A DNA stretch of 64,000 nucleotides. Origin: Rhizobiaceae bacterium (lineage in GTDB: Bacteria; Pseudomonadota; Alphaproteobacteria; Rhizobiales; Rhizobiaceae). The notes beneath the pieces are model-generated. The model was not told the DNA's origin. It ran no database searches and worked only from the letters and a program-made list of their open reading frames with translations. The stretch spans positions 1-64,000 of the forward strand of contig JAHBYU010000009.1 of NCBI GenBank assembly GCA_019635775.1, read 5' to 3'. A program made the translations under genes and the position numbers. Positions 55,528-64,000 of the stretch are shown piece after piece (the first letter of the stretch is position 1; each line of letters opens with the position of its first letter).

Positions 55528-55840
55528 CTGTCCACCTCAGACCAAGGGACATCTCGTAGGAGCAAGGCGATTGCCGGCATCATACTGCATCAGGCTCGCG
55601 AAACGTTCGGCCATCAACAACCGTTCCGGGCTTCTGCTTTATCTCGGCGCGCGGGATCGCATATGCCCCGACAACACGCTTGCTCTGCCGAGATCGAGAG
55701 GGTCTAGCGCGTCGGCAACTTTCCATACGCGCTACTAGATTTGGCACTCCAGCGCCGATCGACATACAGGTTCTCACATTCTTCCGAACTCGCTTTCAGC
55801 CTGTCTTGGCATATCCTCTACAGGGGGATAGCATATATCA
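55528..55840. other. Divergent intergenic region with a CsoR-type operator
   Basis: About 310 bp between the aldo/keto reductase and csoR-like genes. Only the operator next to the csoR start is recognised. Confidence 0.5.
55811..55836 (+). promoter_or_regulatory. CsoR/RcnR-type operator overlapping the ribosome site
   Basis: Contains ATCCTCTACAGGGGGAT, a dyad with a G-tract centre as bound by CsoR/RcnR-family repressors. It lies 4-29 bp upstream of the regulator's ATG, and its GGGGGA is the only candidate ribosome site. Confidence 0.65.
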
Positions 55841-56122
55841 ATGGATCAAACGCCGCACATTCACGAAACCCACCCTCATATCGTCAAGCGATTGAAGCGT
55901 GCCGATGGCCATCTGCGCGGCGTCATCGACATGATCGAGGCGGGCAGGCCATGCCTCGACATTGCCCAGCAACTCCATGCCGTCGAGAAGGCCATCGCCC
56001 AGGCCAAGAAAACGCTGATCCAGGATCACCTCGATCATTGCCTTGAGGAAGTGGTCGGGCCGCTCGCCCGCGACCGCCGGCGGTCGATCGAGGAGTTCAA
56101 GGAAATCGCGAAGTATCTGTGA
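55841..56122 (+). CDS. CsoR-like metal-sensing repressor (DUF156)
   Basis: 93 aa all-helical repressor. The ligand set Cys38-His63-Cys67 (spacing 25 and 4) is that of Cu(I)-CsoR; nickel RcnR has His at the last position. Extra N-terminal His residues (PHIHETHPH) recall RcnR, so specificity is open. Controls the overlapping MFS gene and yqaA-like gene by an operator at its own start. Confidence 0.87.
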   Translation: MDQTPHIHETHPHIVKRLKRADGHLRGVIDMIEAGRPCLDIAQQLHAVEKAIAQAKKTLIQDHLDHCLEEVVGPLARDRRRSIEEFKEIAKYL

Positions 56123-57435
56123 TGCTGGCGATCCTGAAGAACCGCACCTATCGGCACCTCTTTCTCGCCCAGGTCATCGCGCTGGTCGGAACGGGTCTCG
56201 CCACGGTCGCGCTCGGATTGCTGGCGTTCGAGTTGGCGGGCGAAAATGCCGGTGCCGTGCTGGGAACGGCGCTCGCCATCAAGATGATTGCCTACGTGAC
56301 GGTCGCGCCGATCGCATCGGTTTTCGCCGAACGCATGCCGCGCCGCGCCATGCTGGTTGCGCTCGATCTAGTCCGCGCCGGCGTCGCGGTGCTTCTACCC
56401 TTCGTCACCGAGATCTGGCAGGTCTATGTCCTTATCCTCGTCCTTCAATCGGCTTCGGCCGCCTTCACGCCGACCTTCCAGGCGACGATCCCCGACATCT
56501 TGCCCGATGAGAAAGAATACACGCGCGCGCTGTCGCTCTCGCGGCTGGCCTACGATCTGGAGAGCGTCGTCAGTCCGATGCTGGCCGCGGCATTGCTCGC
56601 CTTCATTTCCTTCCACAATTTGTTCGCCGGCACTGTGATAGGTTTCCTGATCTCGGCGGCGCTGGTGGTGTCTGTCGCGCTGCCGACCCCAAGGCCGGCG
56701 AAGTCGCGCGGCATCTACGACCGCACGACACGCGGCATGCGCATCTATCTGGCGACACCGCGGCTGCGCGGCCTGCTCGCAATCAACCTCGCGGTCGCCA
56801 GCGCTGGCGCGCTGGTGATCGTCAACACCGTGATCTACGTGCAGGCCGCCTTCGGTCTCGACAACCAGGCGACGGCATTGGCGCTCGCGGCCTTCGGCGG
56901 CGGCTCGATGGTTGCGGCGTTCGCACTGCCCAAGCTGTTAGAAGCCATTGCGGACCGCACCGTGATGCTGGCGGGCGCGACGCTTCTGACCGCCGGAACG
57001 CTCACGGCGGCGATGCTGCCCGGCTACGGCTGGCTGCTGCCGCTCTGGTTCGTGCTCGGCTTCGGCTATTCGACGGCGCAGACGCCCGCCGGCCGGTTGC
57101 TCCGGCGCTCTGCCAATCCCGAAGACCGCCCTGCGCTTTTTGCCGCGCAATTCGCGTTGTCGCACGCATGCTGGCTGATCGCCTATCCGCTCGCCGGTTG
57201 GGCGGGCACCACCGTCGGGCTTCCGGTAACGGCGATCGTTCTCGCGGCACTTTCTGCCGTTGCGATCGCCATCGCTGTTGTGATCTGGCCAGCCGACGAC
57301 CCGGAGGTCGTCGAACATAGTCACGCCGATCTGCTGCCCGACCATCCGCACCTTGCGGAGACTGGGCACCAGTATCGTCATGCCCATGCCTACGTGATCG
57401 ACGACATGCATGCGGCGTGGCCGCGCAAGCGCTGA
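56122..57435 (+). CDS. MFS metal/drug exporter with His-rich C-terminus
   Basis: 437 aa, twelve membrane segments. The start overlaps the csoR stop (TGATG). The cytosolic C-terminus is His-rich (HSHADLLPDHPHLAETGHQY, then RHAHAYVIDDMHAAW), like NreB-type nickel exporters. Metal efflux is inferred from this tail and from the metal repressor in front. Confidence 0.85.
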   Translation: MLAILKNRTYRHLFLAQVIALVGTGLATVALGLLAFELAGENAGAVLGTALAIKMIAYVTVAPIASVFAERMPRRAMLVALDLVRAGVAVLLPFVTEIWQVYVLILVLQSASAAFTPTFQATIPDILPDEKEYTRALSLSRLAYDLESVVSPMLAAALLAFISFHNLFAGTVIGFLISAALVVSVALPTPRPAKSRGIYDRTTRGMRIYLATPRLRGLLAINLAVASAGALVIVNTVIYVQAAFGLDNQATALALAAFGGGSMVAAFALPKLLEAIADRTVMLAGATLLTAGTLTAAMLPGYGWLLPLWFVLGFGYSTAQTPAGRLLRRSANPEDRPALFAAQFALSHACWLIAYPLAGWAGTTVGLPVTAIVLAALSAVAIAIAVVIWPADDPEVVEHSHADLLPDHPHLAETGHQYRHAHAYVIDDMHAAWPRKR

Positions 57436-57881
57436 CAGAAATCGTGGAAGATCTGCTCCCGCTGATCGGGCTGTTCGCCGTTGCTTTCGTCGCTGCCACC
57501 GTCCTCCCGGCCCAATCAGAGGCCGCGCTTGTCGGACTTCTGGTCCTAGGCAAGCAATCCCCGGATCTGCTTGTGATCGTAGCGACGGTCGGCAACGTGC
57601 TGGGCTCGGTAACCAACTGGCTGCTCGGCCGCTTGGTCGAATACTATCGCGAACAACGCTGGTTCCCGGTCAGCGAGAAAGCGCTCGAACGTGCGAGGGG
57701 CTGGTACCGGCGATGGGGCCGCTGGAGCCTACTGCTCTCCTGGGCGCCGATCGGCGGCGACGCTGTGACCGTCGCTGCCGGCGTGCTGCGAGAGCCGTTC
57801 TGGAGCTTCCTGCTGCTCGTGACCATTGCAAAGGCCGGACGCTACATCGTGCTCGCGCTGCTGACGATGGGTTTGCTCTGA
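57417..57881 (+). CDS. YqaA-family (DedA/SNARE-associated) membrane protein
   Basis: 154 aa with three to four membrane segments and the core VGNVLGSVTNWLLGRLVEYY. The GTG start overlaps the MFS stop by 19 bp, so it is the third gene of the csoR operon. The family is linked to lipid scramblase-like DedA proteins; function unproven. A fragmentary near-copy lies at 40694. Confidence 0.85.
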   Translation: MAAQALTEIVEDLLPLIGLFAVAFVAATVLPAQSEAALVGLLVLGKQSPDLLVIVATVGNVLGSVTNWLLGRLVEYYREQRWFPVSEKALERARGWYRRWGRWSLLLSWAPIGGDAVTVAAGVLREPFWSFLLLVTIAKAGRYIVLALLTMGLL

Positions 57882-57956
57882 TGTGGGGACTCTATCAGGG
57901 TTCGCCATCCAGCGGGAAATCTACGGAATGCATCAACGAATTTCCATGCAAGAGCA

Positions 57957-57970
57957 TCGATCAAGATCAA
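57957..57970. promoter_or_regulatory. FNR-type box with one mismatch upstream of 58047 gene
   Basis: TCGATCAAGATCAA has one mismatch (second base) to TTGAT-N4-ATCAA. It lies 77 bp upstream of the gene at 58047. Confidence 0.5.
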
Positions 57971-58046
57971 AACAGGGGCTGGGGTCCTTGAAACTCTAGC
58001 TGCTGGAGCTCCTACCTTCTCGTCGCAATTTACGAGGAGACCACCG

Positions 58047-58457
58047 ATGAGTGAATTTCGACGTGGATGGAGGCCCGATCGGGAAATTCAGACGCAGCCC
58101 GATCGGACGACAAGGCAACGTCCCCGGTTCAGTGCTGTATTGGTTCTGATGCTAGGCTGGACAGCCCTATGCGGGTTCGCCCTACTTTTCGCTGCCCCTT
58201 CGTTGGATTGGCTACAAGCGATCACGACGACCGTGATCGACAATAGCCGGGAAGTGGCGCGAGCTATTGGCGGAGAAGCCGCAGGCGAGATAGTAGGTGC
58301 TTTGCAATCGAGCGATCTGGTTGGTCAACTATTTGGAGCTGCCAACATCCTCGCAGCTCCGGCCATAATTGTCGTTTGGCTGGTTGGGATGCTTGGGCTC
58401 ATGATGCTGCGGCTATTGATCGGGCTCATAAGGAGCCGTTCAACGCACCGCACCTAG
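58047..58457 (+). CDS. Small membrane protein, unknown
   Basis: 136 aa. A charged N-terminus (SEFRRGWRPDREIQTQPDRT) is followed by two membrane segments (about 30-50 and 100-125) with a helical stretch between. No family recognised. GAGGAG precedes the ATG. An FNR-type box upstream suggests low-oxygen expression. Confidence 0.6.
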   Translation: MSEFRRGWRPDREIQTQPDRTTRQRPRFSAVLVLMLGWTALCGFALLFAAPSLDWLQAITTTVIDNSREVARAIGGEAAGEIVGALQSSDLVGQLFGAANILAAPAIIVVWLVGMLGLMMLRLLIGLIRSRSTHRT

Positions 58458-58569
58458 AGACGTGGGAAACGCCGTTTAGGCGGATCCGCCCATGCATGCA
58501 GCGCTCCTAGCAGTTAACCATCTTTGCCGTTTTGTTATACGTCTGGATTGACGCAATTCGTTACTTTGC

Positions 58570-58586
58570 CTTAACTTTTTGTTAAG
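58570..58586. promoter_or_regulatory. Inverted repeat at the cysteine peptidase start
   Basis: CTTAACTTTTTGTTAAG has perfect 6-bp arms around a T5 spacer, ending one base before the ATG at 58588. It may be an operator or an mRNA hairpin; too short to call. Confidence 0.3.
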
Positions 58587-58587
58587 C

Positions 58588-59217
58588 ATGAGCAAGGGCA
58601 TGTTGCGTAAAATGTATAGCCGTAGATGCTTTGGTACATTGGTAGCAGTCACAATTGGTTTGGGTATGTCGACAGCTCTGGCAGCAGCCACCTCTCCAAT
58701 GGAGACAGGTAAGCTGACATCCCAGCCAATTGGTCACTACAAGTTCTGCCAAACCAATCCAGGCGAATGTTCTGTCAAGACCCGTGACCCAAGACCCGAG
58801 AAGTACTCAAATGCTCTCTGGCGTAACATCATTTCCGTCAACACTACGGTTAACAAGGCCATAAGGCCTATGACTGACGAAGAACTCTATGGTGTTGAGG
58901 AATATTGGACCTATCCGACGAAAGGCGCCGGCGATTGCGAAGAGTACGTCCTCGCTAAGCAATTAGAACTGCGCAATTTGGGCCTGGCCATGTCGAACCT
59001 ATTGATAACAGTTCTTCGCAGGCCAGACGGGGAAGGTCACGCAGTGCTGACAGTCCGTACAGACAATGGCGACTTCATTCTCGACAACCTCAACGAAAAG
59101 GTCGTTGAGTGGCATCAGACCGACTATACCTACCTCAAGGTGCAATCAGATCGCAACAGCGGCCGATGGGTATCAATTACAAATGCGGACGTTCCGGCAA
59201 CCGCAGCGTTGCCCTGA
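58588..59217 (+). CDS. Transglutaminase-like cysteine peptidase (BTLCP/DUF920)
   Basis: 209 aa exported protein (signal peptide LVAVTIGLGMSTALAAA). The catalytic triad is Cys in GAGDCEEYVLAK, His in GEGHAVLTVRT and Asp in DFILDNLNEKV. Common in alphaproteobacteria, often linked to surface proteins or adhesins; the substrate is unknown. GC looks lower than in the neighbours. The start could also be the ATG at 58600 or 58612. Confidence 0.87.
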   Translation: MSKGMLRKMYSRRCFGTLVAVTIGLGMSTALAAATSPMETGKLTSQPIGHYKFCQTNPGECSVKTRDPRPEKYSNALWRNIISVNTTVNKAIRPMTDEELYGVEEYWTYPTKGAGDCEEYVLAKQLELRNLGLAMSNLLITVLRRPDGEGHAVLTVRTDNGDFILDNLNEKVVEWHQTDYTYLKVQSDRNSGRWVSITNADVPATAALP

Positions 59218-59556
59218 CAAACGGAGCCAAATCCCGCTTTCCGGCCTGACGACCGCCTGTTTGGTGTCTCGTGTGGCTGCTGTCCGCATTGAACCCCAAA
59301 GTAGTTGGTCGATCACCTACAGATGACCCGCCGGTTCCACGCGGGAATGGCGACGCTTTGACAGGGGAGACAAAGAAATAGTCTGTAACCCAGCGACGTT
59401 TGATCGCTTCGGCAACAAATGGCACTGGCCGCGACGACCGGCGACAGCAATATTCCGAAGAATGGATAGTGGATGAATGCCCGCTACGGTTTCACCCGTT
59501 ACGTTAGCCAAGACGCCGAGCGTCACGTCAAAATCTTGAAGTCGGACGATAATTTA
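59218..59556. other. Intergenic region, nothing recognised
   Basis: About 340 bp between two convergent genes. A 46-codon frame at 59474-59614 (starting MNARYGFTRYVSQ) overlaps aapP and has no ribosome site. Confidence 0.45.
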
Positions 59557-60321
59557 TCAATGCCCAAGTATCTGGCTGAGAAACAGCTTCGTCCGTTCGT
59601 TGCGAGGTGCTGAGAAGAAGGCTGCCGGCTGGTTCTCCTCGACGATCTGGCCGCTGTCCATGAACACCACGCGATCGGCAACTGCCTGCGCGAAACCCAT
59701 CTCATGCGTTACGCACACCATTGTCATGCCCTCGTCCGCCAGTTCGATCATTGTGTCGAGCACTTCCTTGATCATCTCGGGATCGAGCGCGGACGTCGGC
59801 TCGTCGAACAGCATGATCCGCGGCCTCATGCACAAGGCCCGCGCGATAGCGACACGTTGCTGCTGGCCGCCCGAGAGCTGCCCCGGATATTTGCCGGCCT
59901 GTTCGGGTATACGTACCTTGCGCAGGAAATGCATGGCGGTCTCCTCAGCTTCCTCCCGCGGCAGCTTCCGCACCCAGACGGGTGCAAGCGTACAGTTCTC
60001 GAGGATCGTCAGGTGAGGAAAGAGGTTGAAATGCTGGAACACCATGCCGACCTCCGAACGAATCTTCTCGATCCCCTTGAGGTCGTTCGTCAGCTCGGTG
60101 CCTTCCACCACGATCCGGCCGGTCTGGTGTTGTTCCAGCCGGTTTATCGTCCTTATGAGCGTGGATTTGCCTGAACCCGACGGGCCGCAGATGACGATCC
60201 TTTCGCCCTGGGCGACCGTCAGCGTCACATTCCGGAGCGCCTGGAAGTCGCCGAAGGACTTGCCGAGATTTTCGATACTGATCGCCGCGCTGCGATCCTT
60301 CTGGCTCTCCACATCTTTCAT
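59557..60321 (-). CDS. aapP: General L-amino acid ABC transporter, ATP-binding protein
   Basis: 254 aa. Walker [11 protein letters not shown], signature [15 protein letters not shown], Walker [15 protein letters not shown] and the switch His ([11 protein letters not shown]). It powers uptake of a broad range of amino acids with AapJ, Q and M. Overlaps the aapM stop (ATGA). Confidence 0.95.
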   Translation of the reverse strand: MKDVESQKDRSAAISIENLGKSFGDFQALRNVTLTVAQGERIVICGPSGSGKSTLIRTINRLEQHQTGRIVVEGTELTNDLKGIEKIRSEVGMVFQHFNLFPHLTILENCTLAPVWVRKLPREEAEETAMHFLRKVRIPEQAGKYPGQLSGGQQQRVAIARALCMRPRIMLFDEPTSALDPEMIKEVLDTMIELADEGMTMVCVTHEMGFAQAVADRVVFMDSGQIVEENQPAAFFSAPRNERTKLFLSQILGH

Positions 60322-61406
60322 CCACGCTTCTCCGCGCCGCTGCGTTCAAGGAAATCTGCAAACCGCGCGAACGAAAAGGCGAGCGCGAAGTAGATCAGGC
60401 CAATAAAGAGAAAGGTTTCGGTGGAAGGCGCCGGCCATGCCGGGTCGGAGAGTGCCGCCTTGCCTGAGCTGATCAGGTCGAACAGGCCGACCACCAGCAC
60501 GAGACTTGTGTTCTTGATCATCACGATGATCGTGTTGGTCAGCGCCGGTATGACGATTCGGATCGCCTGCGGCAAGATGATCAGCCTTTGCGTCTTCCAG
60601 TAGCCTAAGCCTAGGGCCTCGGCCGCTTCCGACTGGCCGCCCGGGATTGACTGCAGGCCGCCGCGGAGGACCTCCGCCAGATAGGCGGCGGCAAAGATGG
60701 TGAGCGCGATCAGAGCGCGCACAAACTTATCCGGGAGCAGTGAGTCCGGCAGGAACAGCGGCAGCAGGATAGATGCCACGAGGAGCAGGCTGAGCAGCGG
60801 CAGCCCGCGGATCGTCTCGATGAAGAGTACGCTCAGGGTGCGAACGACCGGAAGAGCCGACCGGCGGCCCAATGCGAGCAGGATGGCGGCCGGAAAGCCG
60901 AGCCCTATGGCAAAGACGGTAAGGATCAGCGTCACCGGCAACCCGCCCCATGAGCTTGTGGGCACAGTGGCCAGCCCGAAGCCGCCGCCCATCAACCACA
61001 GGACAACCACCATCATGCCGACCCAGACGAGCCCCAGGCTGGGCCGCCATGCGGAAGGGCGAGCCGATGCGACGAGCGTCGTGATGATGAGGACGCATAC
61101 CAGCCCGGCGCGCCATCTTTCCGTCGGCGGGTAGATGCCGAACAGGATCTGGCCGGACTTGGCGATCACGAAGCTCCAGCAGGCTCCGGACGTGCCTGCG
61201 CACGTTTCTGGTTCGGCGGGGAATATGGCGGCCTTGAGGACAGCCCAGTCCAGCAGCAGCCATCCGAATCGGGCCATTAGCCAAAGCAGGACGATCGTCA
61301 GGGCGGCATTCAGCGGCGTGCCGAAGAACGGCGCGAGACGACGAAGCAGTGAGCGCATGTCAGTCCCGGCGGCACGCGGGATCGCATTGGACGCTGTATC
61401 GGCCAT
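60318..61406 (-). CDS. aapM: General L-amino acid ABC transporter, permease AapM
   Basis: 362 aa, about eight membrane segments. The EAA loop shows [20 protein letters not shown]. Length and order fit AapM of Rhizobium. Three bases follow the aapQ stop. Confidence 0.93.
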   Translation of the reverse strand: MADTASNAIPRAAGTDMRSLLRRLAPFFGTPLNAALTIVLLWLMARFGWLLLDWAVLKAAIFPAEPETCAGTSGACWSFVIAKSGQILFGIYPPTERWRAGLVCVLIITTLVASARPSAWRPSLGLVWVGMMVVVLWLMGGGFGLATVPTSSWGGLPVTLILTVFAIGLGFPAAILLALGRRSALPVVRTLSVLFIETIRGLPLLSLLLVASILLPLFLPDSLLPDKFVRALIALTIFAAAYLAEVLRGGLQSIPGGQSEAAEALGLGYWKTQRLIILPQAIRIVIPALTNTIIVMIKNTSLVLVVGLFDLISSGKAALSDPAWPAPSTETFLFIGLIYFALAFSFARFADFLERSGAEKRG

Positions 61407-61409
61407 GTC

Positions 61410-62552
61410 TCAGCGCTCCACGATGGCGATACGGCGATTGTATGCGTTGAGCAACGCGGACAATGCCAGGTTTACGGCTAGAAAGACCCCGAGGATGATT
61501 GCCACGCCTTCGATCGCATGGCTGGTCTTGTTGATCATGGTGCTGACGACCGTCATGAAATCCTGGTAGCCAACGACGATTGCCAGAGTGGAGTTCTTGA
61601 CCACGTTGATGTACTGGCTGTTCAGCGGCGGAACGATGCTTCGCAGCGCCAGCGGCACGACCACGAACCGGTAAGTCTGGCCTCGCGACAGCCCCAGCGC
61701 GGTCGCCGCCTCCCACTGCCCCTTGCGAACGGCCAGAATTCCGCCTCGCACGATCTCGCCGATAAAGCCGGCGGTGTAGAAAGTGAGGCCGATCAGGATC
61801 GTGGTCAGTTCCGGCGTCAGCGACCAGCCGCCCGCAAAGTTCGCTCGGCGGAATTCCGGGATGTCCAGAGAAGCAGCGTCGCGATAGGCGAACAGAAATA
61901 TGCCGGCGCCGACTGCAATGAGCACCCACGCCGCGCGCACATAGGCGGGGCGGAAACCTGTCTCGATGTGGCGCCGCCGCGCCGCATAGGAAGCCGACAG
62001 GAGAACGGCGACACTCGTGGCAAGGAACGCTGCTGGTGCGAGCGCCGAAGCCGACCAGGTGAGAGCCGGCATCGAGAGGCCTCGCACCGAGATGTGCGTG
62101 CCGGGCGCGAGCTTCCATGCCTCGGTGGCGAGCGGCAGGACCTCCCACCAAAGCGCGTAGTTGAAGATCAGCAGGACGACCAGCGGCGTGTTTCGGGCCA
62201 CCTCCACCCAGACACGGCACAGACCGCTCACCAGCGGGTTGCTGCTGAGGCGGCCAATGCCGATGAACAGGCCGATCACACTGGCCAGCAGTATGACAAG
62301 GACGGAGATGAATATGCTGTTTGACAGGCCGACAACCGCGGCCCACCAGTTCGGATCGGAAGACGAATAGGGCAGGATCGTTTCGGCAATCTGGAAGTTT
62401 GCCGGCCGCCAGAGAAACCCGAAACCGAGAGGGATTCCGCGAAGCTCAAGGTTTCGCGCCGTGGCTGTGAGAAGCACGTATCCGAGAGCGGCGACGCCTG
62501 CCAAAAGAGCGGCCTGAACCGTGATCGCCCGAATTCGAGCATCCTGCAGCAT
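61410..62552 (-). CDS. aapQ: General L-amino acid ABC transporter, permease AapQ
   Basis: 380 aa. Membrane segments flank a long insert typical of AapQ; the EAA loop is WEAATALGLSRGQTYRFVVV. Pairs with AapM to form the channel. Confidence 0.93.
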   Translation of the reverse strand: MLQDARIRAITVQAALLAGVAALGYVLLTATARNLELRGIPLGFGFLWRPANFQIAETILPYSSSDPNWWAAVVGLSNSIFISVLVILLASVIGLFIGIGRLSSNPLVSGLCRVWVEVARNTPLVVLLIFNYALWWEVLPLATEAWKLAPGTHISVRGLSMPALTWSASALAPAAFLATSVAVLLSASYAARRRHIETGFRPAYVRAAWVLIAVGAGIFLFAYRDAASLDIPEFRRANFAGGWSLTPELTTILIGLTFYTAGFIGEIVRGGILAVRKGQWEAATALGLSRGQTYRFVVVPLALRSIVPPLNSQYINVVKNSTLAIVVGYQDFMTVVSTMINKTSHAIEGVAIILGVFLAVNLALSALLNAYNRRIAIVER

Positions 62553-62605
62553 CTCTGCCTCCTTGCCCTATGGCCGCCCGACCTTTGCCGGACGGCCGTC
62601 GACGG

Positions 62606-63637
62606 CTACTTGAACGGGATGGGGAATAGTATTCCGCCGTCGCGCGGAAGCGCGTTGAGACGGCGTTCGGCCTTCAAGGGGCTCTCCTCGCCGAGATTAC
62701 GCGCGAACACCTCACCATAGTTGCCGACTTGCTTGATCACGTTGTAGATCCATTTGTCGTCGAGCTTGAGAGGCTCGCCGATACCCGGTTCCACGCCAAG
62801 CGCCTTGCGGGTTTCGCCGTCCGTCGCGCTTGCGGCGATTTCATCGACATTCTTGGATGTGATGCCGCGATCTTCCGCCCATACCATGGCGTTGAAGGCG
62901 TAGCGAACGATGTCGAACCAGCGGTCGTCGCCGCGAGGTATAGCCAGAGCAAGCGGTTCCGTCGTCGCGCCGCTCTGGAAGATCGCATGCTCGTCAGGAT
63001 TGCCCGCCACCGCTGCCCTCTGCCCGGCGATTGCGAAACCGTCGCTCATGTAACCGTCACACCGCCCGCCGAAATAGGCGTCGCGCGCGAGGATCGTCGA
63101 GTCGAAGTAGACGCGTTCGACCTTTACCTGATTTTGCTGCTCGATCAGGTCGAGCGCATTTTCCACAAGGCTGCCGCCGCCCTGAAGGCAGATGGTCAGT
63201 CCGTCGAGATCGGCTGCGGCCCCGACGTTCAACGACTTGCGCAGCATGATCGCGTCACCGTCCACCAGGTTGATGGCGACGAAACGGACTGCCACGTCGC
63301 GGGTATACGTCCAGGTCGTGGTGCGAGCCAGCACGTCGACTTCGCCGGTCTGGACGGCCGGTATCCGCTGGGCGGCATTCAGCGGCACGAACTGGGCCTT
63401 CTGGCTGTCGCCGAAAAAGGCAGCGGCGACGGCGCGGCAGCTGTCCACATCGAACCCAGTCCACACCCCCTTGTCGTCGGGGCGGGAAAGCCCTGGCACC
63501 CCCTGACTGGCGCCGCAGCTGACATATCCGCGTTGACGGACCTTGTCCGTGATGGATTGCGCGTTCGCCGACCCGGCCCCGATCAAGACCATTGCCGCGG
63601 CGGCGGCAAACTGAGTTGCACGTTTCATCTGCGTCAT
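62606..63637 (-). CDS. aapJ: General L-amino acid-binding periplasmic protein
   Basis: 343 aa. Signal peptide QFAAAAAMVLIGAGSANAQS, then the SBP_bac_3 fold with GYVSCGASQGVPGLSRPDDK and GVWTGFDVDSCRAVAAAFFG. The start overlaps the metC stop (ATGA). This metC-aapJQMP order is common in Hyphomicrobiales. Confidence 0.95.
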   Translation of the reverse strand: MTQMKRATQFAAAAAMVLIGAGSANAQSITDKVRQRGYVSCGASQGVPGLSRPDDKGVWTGFDVDSCRAVAAAFFGDSQKAQFVPLNAAQRIPAVQTGEVDVLARTTTWTYTRDVAVRFVAINLVDGDAIMLRKSLNVGAAADLDGLTICLQGGGSLVENALDLIEQQNQVKVERVYFDSTILARDAYFGGRCDGYMSDGFAIAGQRAAVAGNPDEHAIFQSGATTEPLALAIPRGDDRWFDIVRYAFNAMVWAEDRGITSKNVDEIAASATDGETRKALGVEPGIGEPLKLDDKWIYNVIKQVGNYGEVFARNLGEESPLKAERRLNALPRDGGILFPIPFK

Positions 63638-64000
63638 CGCTCCTCTTTCTGTAGTTCCCTCTGATCAACGACATGTTTGCGCACGCTGTGCGTGGTACTG
63701 GCGGACAAGACCGCCAGAGCCGCTTCGATGTCCGCCTGAAGATCCTCGACGGGCTCGAGGCCGATCGAGAAACGGATGAGCTTTGTCGACGCAGAGCCGG
63801 GTGCGCCGTTCGATCTGAACGGAACCTGGGGCGTGACGATGCTCTGGGTGCTGCCCCAACTCGCTCCAATGCGGAAAATCCGCAGAGCGTCCACGAATGC
63901 GGATATGCATTCCTGATAGGGGGGCGCCGGTTCGATGGAGAAGAGGCCGCTCGCTCCGCGGAAATCTCGTTTCCAGAGATGATGCCCGGGATCGCCCGTC
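63634..64000 (-). CDS. metC: Cystathionine beta-lyase, C-terminal part (5' end outside window)
   Basis: About 121 codons are visible, ending the trans-sulfuration PLP-enzyme fold. Recognisable are SGLFSIEPAPPYQECISAFV, then DALRIFRIGASWGSTQSIVT and RFSIGLEPVEDLQADIEAAL. It cleaves cystathionine to homocysteine. The PLP lysine lies outside the window. Confidence 0.9.
   Translation of the reverse strand, partial: TGDPGHHLWKRDFRGASGLFSIEPAPPYQECISAFVDALRIFRIGASWGSTQSIVTPQVPFRSNGAPGSASTKLIRFSIGLEPVEDLQADIEAALAVLSASTTHSVRKHVVDQRELQKEER

Noticed and set aside
59474-59614. 46-codon frame starting MNARYGFTRYVSQ
   Set aside because: It overlaps aapP and lacks a ribosome site; similarity to nothing known.
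1-64000. CRISPR arrays, tRNA, rRNA and replication origin
   Set aside because: No regular spacer-repeat array, no tRNA cloverleaf and no rRNA segment were recognised by eye; an automated search would be decisive.

Overview
The window looks like a 64 kb piece of a GC-rich alphaproteobacterial replicon, most likely Hyphomicrobiales (Rhizobiaceae/Phyllobacteriaceae type). Supporting signs are the order metC-aapJ-aapQ-aapM-aapP at the right edge, a relic of the rhizobial DUF1612/RHE_PE00001 family, a transglutaminase-like cysteine peptidase of the alphaproteobacterial type, and the 'FPASDPPSW' protein tail. Apart from the right edge, most of the window reads as an accessory island.

Layout. 1-5.2 kb (minus): an MBL-fold RNase-like protein, a divergent phosphoketolase-like TPP enzyme and a PRPP synthase in one overlapping operon. 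5.2-12 kb (plus): a second FtsH, then a HlyD/RbbA-type/ABC-2 exporter. 12.1-20.5 kb (minus): an MFS exporter, a CopB-type copper ATPase, and a yfcC-arcABC arginine deiminase operon. 20.8-31.4 kb: a DUF305 protein, an NrsF-like anti-sigma protein, Cfa, a DUF2933/ICMT-like pair, a fresh IS3 insertion, a NifX-like protein, a Crp/Fnr regulator, a Cys-tailed ECF sigma factor and an acyltransferase. 31.6-40.4 kb: a copper resistance cluster (copA, cueR, Grx-MauE, DUF305, DUF411, and divergently copZ, DUF305, a CPVC membrane protein and a second ICMT-like protein), then gst. 40.3-52 kb: a scrap and mobile-element zone with merR and yqaA remnants, a tnpA-only Tn3 element, a truncated yhaN with intact yhaO, a frameshifted TniA-TniB-TniQ module, and DUF1612 and aldo/keto reductase relics. 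52-58.5 kb: MAPEG, a DUF433/PIN toxin-antitoxin pair, DUF6064, an aldo/keto reductase, and a CsoR-MFS-YqaA metal operon. 58.6-64 kb: chromosome-like genes (cysteine peptidase, aap general amino-acid transporter, metC).

How it fits together. Eight intergenic sites match TTRAY-N4-RTYAA, the FNR/FixK/ANR box, and two more match with one mismatch. They precede the phosphoketolase/PRPP operon, copB, the arginine deiminase operon, cfa, the DUF2933/ICMT pair, the NifX-like gene, the ECF sigma gene and two small membrane or exported proteins. My reading is an oxygen-limitation regulon that combines substrate-level ATP production (carbamoyl phosphate, probably acetyl phosphate), envelope remodelling and copper handling. 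It is embedded in a copper-resistance island with CueR- and CsoR-type control. The box pattern is seen directly; the regulon is an inference. No tRNA, rRNA or CRISPR array was recognised.
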